Source: Hydrangea macrophylla
Taxonomy: Eukaryota; Streptophyta; Magnoliopsida; Cornales; Hydrangeaceae
Reading direction: 5' to 3'
Length of the DNA: 64,000 nucleotides
Assembly: GCA_033977485.1 (NCBI GenBank)
Contig: CM066991.1
Location: 57,407,350-57,471,349 of the forward strand
Positions 58,501 through 64,000 of the stretch are shown in pieces. The notes under the pieces are model-generated. The model was given only the letters and a program-made list of their open reading frames with translations, was not told the origin of the DNA and did no database searches. Numbering within the stretch: position 1 is the first letter of the stretch; every line of letters starts with the position of its first letter. The position numbers and the translations under genes were made by a program.

Positions 58501-58763
58501 TGCATAAGTTCCTCGGTATACGTGTCAGTCTTGAATTACGTGCAAACTGGTATTATTTCTAATGTCCGGGTCCGAGTCTGGGTACGGGACTAAGTTAAAT
58601 CTTATTATGGTCGAGTCGGTAAGGTTACTACAGTCTATATGGTAATACTACAACACGTCCATACCGTCACGTAATTAAAATAATAATATATCGATATAGT
58701 CGGTCCAATACAGAAATTCGAAAAAGCTAATATTATTAATGACCGAAAATTACAGGTGTTACA
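55567..58763 (-). repeat. 5' LTR of element C (3197 bp)
   Basis: On the minus strand it starts TGTAACACC at 58763 and ends GGGGCGTGACA at 55567. It contains the 192-bp subrepeat, the 40/57-bp array (56365-56625) and, near its end, a 43-codon frame (55993-55862) matching the one in the solo LTR. Confidence 0.92.
55862..55993 (-). other. 43-codon open frame near the end of the element C LTR (matches solo LTR)
   Basis: Same length as 14022-14153, tail EDYYKEGYGFAS. Differences from the solo-LTR copy are mostly amino-acid changing, so coding is doubtful; the block itself is conserved between the LTRs. Confidence 0.35.
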
Positions 58764-60196
58764 GAGACTAAGCCCAGTGAGCTTTTGAGCCTATCTTTTC
58801 TGTTTTGAGGGTTATAAATACATTGTGTTTGTCGAATTTTATTGAAATAGCGCATCTACTTGTTGTTTAGTCTCATTATTCTTGTTTTGGTTGATAGTCA
58901 AGTTAAAATATTTGTTACCATGCTAAATAATCTTCCGTCGTAAATATTGAAGAACCGTATTACTCTAGGAAATGATTTTAGGCCCTCTTTGTTTACTACC
59001 GACTGATAAAAGATAAAAATTTCCTTAGTTCGCCCTTTGAGCCGTTAAAATGCCATTTCTTTCTTTGATTACCATTATCCTTATTTTTGCTCCAACTTGA
59101 CCAAATTGGAGTTCACCACTGAAAGATTCGTCACCTTTTAGTGTTGTTAAGGCGATGTGTGATTGAGAGGAAGAAGAAAATAAGATGCTATTGGGGTAGT
59201 TGCTTGATATTCGATAAATAGTCATTTGAGGAGCAAGAAAAGGAAAAGGAAAAGAAAAAAATAAAGAAGAGGAAGGTTGAAAAAAAAAATGATGAAAGAA
59301 AAGAAGAAAAAGAATGGAAAGGAATGAAGAGAAAGAAAAGATGAAAGTTTGTAGAAGAAGAATGAAAGAAATCGAACATGCCTTACAATGCCATTCTGAA
59401 ACTACTTGATATATCCATTCTATCCTTTTCCATTATCTGAGCCACAATACAACCTTTGAAAAGTCCTATTTGATCCTAGTGAACATGGTTTTGATACGAA
59501 AACAATGGGAGGGGGATTAAAACATGGTAATGAGTAATTTTTCTTGAGTGTTGGCATCCTATTCATGAGACTACTATTCTTTCGTGTCATGCGTCTTTTT
59601 CGAGTCATATGTGAGCATTTCTCGTTTTGAAAACATATTTCCTTTACTCACATATACTAGATAAAATTACACCTGTTTCTGAGTGTTTCATTTGAGAGTG
59701 TAATTCATTGTGAGATTCGTAGTCGAGACGTAGTTAGACGGTTATCCGGGTTATATTCCAAGTTCATGACATACGCGTGTTTATTTGACTACCACATCAC
59801 ACACGTGCAATTGTATGAGGAACTCTATTGATTTATATGATGCATGTGCTTGAGATTGTTTTTCATGATGTAGGTAGACGTTTGATTCCGTTTCTTCTTG
59901 TTCGTTATTCTATTTCGAATCATTGTTTGTATAATAAGGAGTATTGAATATTATGTTCTTTGTTTTTAATAAAAGTTTTTAAAATTTTAAGTTAATAAAG
60001 ATGGTTGTGGGTAACTTGTTGATGAGAACCCTCACGAGACTTCACTCGTCCGACTAGGGACACCTAGAGGTTTAAAAGGCTTGTTGCATATGCTAAATGG
60101 AATCGTGATCCATGCAAAAATGGAGTAGTAGTTTATTAGTAGTTAGTTTTTATTTTAGTTTTGCTCGAGGACTAGCAAAATGTAGGTTTGGGGGTG
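58764..60196 (+). other. 3' internal region of Athila-like element A
   Basis: No gene recognised; an envelope-like ORF that some Athila elements carry is not visible. A purine-rich stretch lies at 59220-59345. It ends with the polypurine tract TTTGGGGGTG (60187-60196) directly before the 3' LTR. Confidence 0.65.
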
Positions 60197-61547
60197 TGAT
60201 CGGGAGAGAACTAATCCTAATTATATGCCTTAACGAACATTTGTTAGACCTTTTTATCCTGTTTTTGTATATTTTTACTTCGTTTTCTAGTTTCTGACAG
60301 GTATTGGAAGAAATCAACTAAACCAGGCTAAACAGGGTGAAAAAGCATAGTCGAAGAAGCTGAAAAATCCAAGTCGCGCGCGCGAGCCGCGCCCGCGAAA
60401 TCCAAGAATCGCTCGCGCGAGAACCCCAGAATCGCTCGCGCGATCCGCGAGCGCGAAGACCAAAATGTCGCGCTCGCGCGACCCGCTCGCGCGATATGTC
60501 CAAAAATCAATGTTGCGTATTTCAGTATACTGAAGACTCCTGTGCAAACGAAACTGCTAAACGACGTCCAGACTGTAAATTACATGCGTTTCAGTTCGTT
60601 TCGGGTTAGGAAGCCTTCCAAAGCTTGTACAAACTCTATATAAACTCCAAATTTACTCAATTATGGGGTTGGCAACCATTATACACATTCATATACAGCC
60701 ATATACACACACTTCCAGTCCTTGAAGAGGGAGAAGCAAGGAGAAGAAGAAGAAAACCAAGGGTTTCCATGGCCTCCTCCATCAACTACTTGCCGATCTC
60801 TACTCCTATGGCAGCTTAGATCATCGATCTAGGGTTTCAATGAAGCCCTAGATGAGTAATAGGGTTTTATTTATGCTTTTATTTTAGTTTTATTATGTAT
60901 GGATGACAGTCACATGTTTAGAGGATTTTTATAAATAAATCGTACTTCTATTGATTAAATCATTGCTTTCAAAGTTTATTCTTGTCTTAGATCTATTTTG
61001 ACTGTGATGTGCTCAACGATCTATTCTTGCTGTGCTTGTTTAGGTTGTTTACATGTGATGGTGCTTTATTGATTCGTGCTATCAAGTATCCGAATAGTCC
61101 ATGCCTAGGTTAGACGGATTAGATCACAACCCTAGTTTAGTGTGGGATAATTCGTGCTATCCGCAGATGGATTATGTTGGTGCTTGAACCATGATTATCT
61201 TCTTGTCGGAGGAATTGGGCTTGTAGCTACAATTCCCCATATTCATCCAACGTAATAAGCTAAAGTAATTCATAAATATTCCTATTATGAATCTAGTGGT
61301 GGATTTGCAATCCTAGGTTCCCTTAAACATTCATTAAAAACACTTTTAATTGTTTTCATAGTTTAGATTTATTTTTATTGTTGTTAGTTAATTAAATCCA
61401 AATCAAAATCCGTTTTTCTTAATTAATTAGACTTAGGTTTTAAAATTAAGTCGCTGTAGTAATCAATCTCTGTGGGTTCGACCTTTACTTCCACACTGCA
61501 AATCCTTTGAAAAGTAATGAATACTTTTATATCTTGATTCTGACAAG
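60197..61547 (+). repeat. 3' LTR of Athila-like element A
   Basis: Starts TGATCGGGAG after the polypurine tract. Identical in structure to 45286-46623 with one 13-bp extra unit in the CGCG cluster (about 60480) and about seven substitutions. Confidence 0.92.
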
Positions 61548-61552
61548 ACGTC

Positions 61553-63502
61553 ATAATGTAGAGGTATGGTGGGAGCACCATGTGATAGTCGAGGAATCGT
61601 CGTCGAGTGGGGCTCCCCGAATGAGACGGTCGACATAGTCCAGTCCCACTCGGGCAAGGCAGGAGCTCGAACCGCGGCAGGAACAGGCTGCAAGCACAAG
61701 AAATGAAGCATGGGTAAAGAATAAAAAGAAAAATCACAGAAATAATAGAGGAATCGTTTACTCACCCGAGTCACTTCCATCAAAGGGAAGTTCGGCATCA
61801 GCTTGGCGGCACGGAAAGCCGCATAACCTGACGGGTCGTCCAAAAAGCCATGAATACCGAAGCCAGCTCGAGCAGCCGTAAGATCGTCGCCCTGGAGCGT
61901 GTCTATGGCCCTCATAGAGACGGGAGGAGGAAACGGCACATAGAACCCAGGGGCCGCTATCGACTGCCGGGTCACTCTCTCTCCCAAATACCATGCTATA
62001 CCCTCCGACCCACCATCGAGGAGTCGCCTCGTCGGGTCATACCCGGCCGACTCTCGCAACCCCACCCTAGCCTCAGGCAAGACCCTGAGCCACGGCTGCC
62101 AGTGCACGTGCCCCTCCCTCAGGTTCGTCAGGAAGTTCCTGAACGAAACAAAATCATGAGCCCCGGTCTTCCTCCCAACTCTGTCCTTCGCCCATTTCAG
62201 CCCCTGGGGCATGATAAGGGCGTCGGCGTCGCGTGTCTGAGGAGACATCATGCGAAGATACTCGTGGGACCAAATATGTGATACAAAGAGAAAAGAAAGG
62301 AGATTAGTCTTACATTTTTAAAAAAAAAAAAAAAGAAAAAAAAGGGGAAGAAGAAAGCAATATGATAATGAGCAATATAGAAAAAGTATACCTCCCACGC
62401 TCTCCAATACCCGCCAGTACCAGCCGACTTGTCCCGGGAAATGACGCTCATATGCCTATAGAGGATGGCCAACCCTGTACCAACCCAGTCGTACCCAGCA
62501 ACCTGGTCCAGGCACTCCAACGACGCTACCAAGGAAGCGGAAATCCGGTCCCCCTTGGTGCTCAACAAGGAGCACCCCAGCACATACATCAAGAAACCAC
62601 GGGCCATCTGCTCGTCTGTAAAGCCGGGTTTCCCCCGGAAAGTATCCGTGAACCATCGAGCAGTGACCAAGGCCTCCTCCGGGACCACCCCTAGCAAGGG
62701 CTCCATCTGATCCCACTCCTGGTCTGTAAGGTGCCGCAGGGGCTCTCCTCCGAATGGGATCCCCGTAATCATGCTGAAGTCTAGGGGGGTCATCGTTATC
62801 TCCCCGAAATTGAAGTGGAAGGTACTCGTAGTATCCCACCACCGCTCCGCCAGCGCGTGTATCTGCTGAAGGTCGTTGGAGCTCTTCGTCAAAAGCTTGA
62901 CGAAGTCTCCAAACCCTGCGGCATCCACCAAAGCCCTCACAGTAGGGCTCAGCTCTGTGTACCACTCGTGGCCGTGGGCGAGGCTGCCATGCCCCTTCAG
63001 TACCTTCGGCTGCAACTGCAAGAAAAGAATAGAAAATTTTGTTGTTAGGGAATGGATAAAGAGGAGAGCAACAACAGTAAATAAACAATAAATAAAGGAA
63101 TATCAAGGCATTTGTTTGCATTCAATAAAGAAAAAAGAAGAAAAAAAAAAGAAAAGATAGTGAAAATTAAATATGCACAGGTACAGGTGAAACACCCGGG
63201 AGTTCGTAACCACAGTGATTGTATTTATGAGGAAATGTGAAATTTCGAATAAAGCAGGTTTGTGTTCATGAACTTTAATAATAATAATAAAAAGATAAGG
63301 TCAAGGGACGACCAAATTAAATAAGCGAGCAATTCATGAATTTCAAAAAAAGAATTAAAAAAGAAAGAGAAAGAGTGTTTACCTCGCGCTTGAACGCGCG
63401 GGCCGACAGGTGCTCATCAGGATCCCTCAGTAGAAGCGTGGCATCTGGGTGATGCGTAGCAGTATACCTGGCCCTCTTCTTGCGTCCTGAACCACTCGCC
63501 AT
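61553..63502 (-). pseudogene. Antisense ORF 2 of D2: PMD-type gene, 5' part (exons 1 to 4)
   Basis: Plant mobile domain (PMD) family. Exon 1: 63502-63383 (40 codons; LLLRDPDEHLS). Exon 2: 63015-62392 (208 codons; AERWWDTTSTFHFNFGEITM, then LDFSMITGIPFGGEPL, the PMD signature). Exon 3: 62260-61766 (165 codons). Exon 4: 61687-61553, cut by the Athila-like element; its end is at 45285-45205. Every intron is GT-AG and phase 0, and exons 1-4 have no stop. PMD proteins include host silencing factors of the MAIN/MAIL type and many transposon-carried copies. This copy lies antisense downstream of a Tat integrase, so it is probably retroelement-carried. Now disrupted, so probably non-functional as one protein. 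Confidence 0.75.
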
Positions 63503-64000
63503 AATCTGTCAAAGAAAAGAGAGAATTCGAGCATTAGATTCATGAAAATTTTGAAAAACAAGGAAATAAACGAGATTAATCAAGATCTGATCTAGCAGAA
63601 CTAACCTGTGGACGTCGTAGATCAATATAGAAGTAAAGAAAGGATGAGAGAAAAATTTCTCCAGAGAGATTCCGAGATGAAGAGAGTTGAGAGAATGAAT
63701 GAAATGTTTGAATCCCGGCGATTTTAAGCACTGCCACTCAAACGCGGCACTCATTTTTCCGTGCGCGGCAGTCAGTCAACTGCCGCGCGGCACTCGCCGA
63801 GTGCCGCAGCGGCACTCCGTGAGTGCCGCGCGGCAGTCATTGACTGCCGCGGAAAGCCGCGTGTGCCGCGATTAAGGCGGTTCAAAGATATTTACATTCC
63901 CCCCAAAATTCAAATCAAGTCCCGAAATTTGAATTTGAGGCCCCACAAATTGCCCTCATTGCGCTTTTGGCCCTCAGGGTCGTTTCATAGGTACACTTTG
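63503..64000 (-). promoter_or_regulatory. Upstream region of antisense PMD gene: dyad cluster and weak TATA
   Basis: Minus-strand TTAAAA (63727-63722) is preceded directly by about eight CGGCA-N-TGCCG dyads at 63731-63880. The same arrangement is seen at antisense ORF 1 and in the D3 and D4 LTRs. The remainder to 64000 has no recognisable gene and presumably belongs to the D2 3' region. Confidence 0.6.

Larger units (their letters stand above)
48777..58763 (-). mobile_element. Chromovirus-type gypsy element C nested in element A; internal region deleted and rearranged
   Basis: On the minus strand: 5' LTR (58763 to 55567), tRNA-Met primer site (55558-55547), an acidic ORF, decayed interior, end of integrase, polypurine tract and 3' LTR (51214 to 48777, truncated). 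The left LTR lacks the last 759 bases, so the deletion that removed them probably also removed Athila pol. The two LTR copies align from 48777/56326 to 51214/58763 with constant offset 7549 (no net indel) and about 5 substitutions. Same LTR family as the solo LTR at 11330. Confidence 0.85.
45286..61547 (+). mobile_element. Athila-like Ty3/gypsy element A inserted in the PMD-type gene; itself interrupted by element C
   Basis: LTRs at 45286-46623 and 60197-61547, tRNA-Asp primer site, gag, and a polypurine tract TTTGGGGGTG before the 3' LTR. Flanks ACGAC (45281-45285) and ACGTC (61548-61552) form a 5-bp target duplication with one mismatch, and the host exon reads in frame across it. The LTR ends ...TGACAAG, two bases beyond the usual CA; the same AG follows the 5' LTR, so an untrimmed end is possible. 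Pol is absent. LTRs differ at about 7 sites plus a 13-bp indel. Confidence 0.9.
33843..64000 (+). mobile_element. Tat-lineage Ty3/gypsy element D2 with two antisense ORFs, interrupted by elements A and C; runs off the window
   Basis: Plus-strand order: truncated LTR, extended tRNA-Arg primer site, gag-pro (35865-39095), reverse transcriptase, two RNase H regions and integrase (to 42486), then two minus-strand genes. An Athila-like element (45286-61547) splits the second antisense gene. The 3' LTR is not reached before 64000. Native length without the insertion is at least 13.9 kb, in the range of large Tat/Ogre elements. Confidence 0.88.

Noticed and set aside
61850..62694. Plus-strand frames opposite PMD exons 2 and 3
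   Set aside because: Shadows of GC-rich exons without motifs.
1..64000. Host protein-coding gene
   Set aside because: All convincing reading frames are retroelement proteins or retroelement-carried genes; a PMD host gene was considered but its place downstream of a Tat integrase and the shared promoter motif favour the element.

Overview
This window looks like plant nuclear heterochromatin, probably from an angiosperm and likely a eudicot with a large, repeat-rich genome. I recognise no host housekeeping gene, structural RNA gene or prokaryotic feature. Almost every kilobase belongs to nested LTR retrotransposons: Ty1/copia, Ty3/gypsy of Tat, Athila and chromovirus type, and one non-autonomous family. 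The rest is tandem repeat arrays associated with Tat elements. The species cannot be fixed from the sequence.

Layout. 1-3637: 3' half of a Ty1/copia element with its 3' LTR. It sits in a minus-strand non-autonomous element (3638 to about 8279) that uses a tRNA-Asp primer site and carries one intact 567-codon ORF. That element abuts a decayed plus-strand Tat element D1 (about 8280-16568), whose gag is split by a 3.1 kb solo LTR (11330-14448, target duplication TTCGA). 16569-19218: LTR and gag remnant of a tRNA-Met-primed gypsy element F. 19219-26380: a Tat-type LTR start (D4), then three tandem arrays (73-bp units, GAGTC/GACTC dyads, 87-bp units). 26396-33842: a minus-strand Tat derivative D3 that has lost gag-pol but keeps a 3.6 kb LTR. 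33843-64000 and beyond: a Tat element D2 with gag-pro, a pol broken by four lesions, and two antisense ORFs (a DUF7745-like one and a plant-mobile-domain, PMD, gene with spliced structure). The PMD gene is split in exon 4 by an Athila-like element A (45286-61547), which is itself interrupted by a minus-strand chromovirus-type element C (48777-58763).

Relative ages fit the nesting. The two C LTRs differ at about 5 sites in 2438 aligned bases with no indel. The two A LTRs differ at about 7 sites plus one 13-bp indel. D1 and D2 are visibly more decayed.

Two observations stand out. (1) All three Tat elements carry not an 18-nt primer-binding site but an uninterrupted 50-nt complement of the 3' half of tRNA-Arg, corresponding to tRNA nt 27-76. 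It has G where the tRNA-Arg(ACG) gene has wobble A34, as expected if reverse transcriptase read inosine in a mature tRNA. (2) Several LTR families, and both antisense genes of the Tat element, carry clusters of short CpG-rich palindromes just upstream of a TATA-like box. The motif differs between groups, but one motif is shared by LTR promoters and antisense gene promoters.
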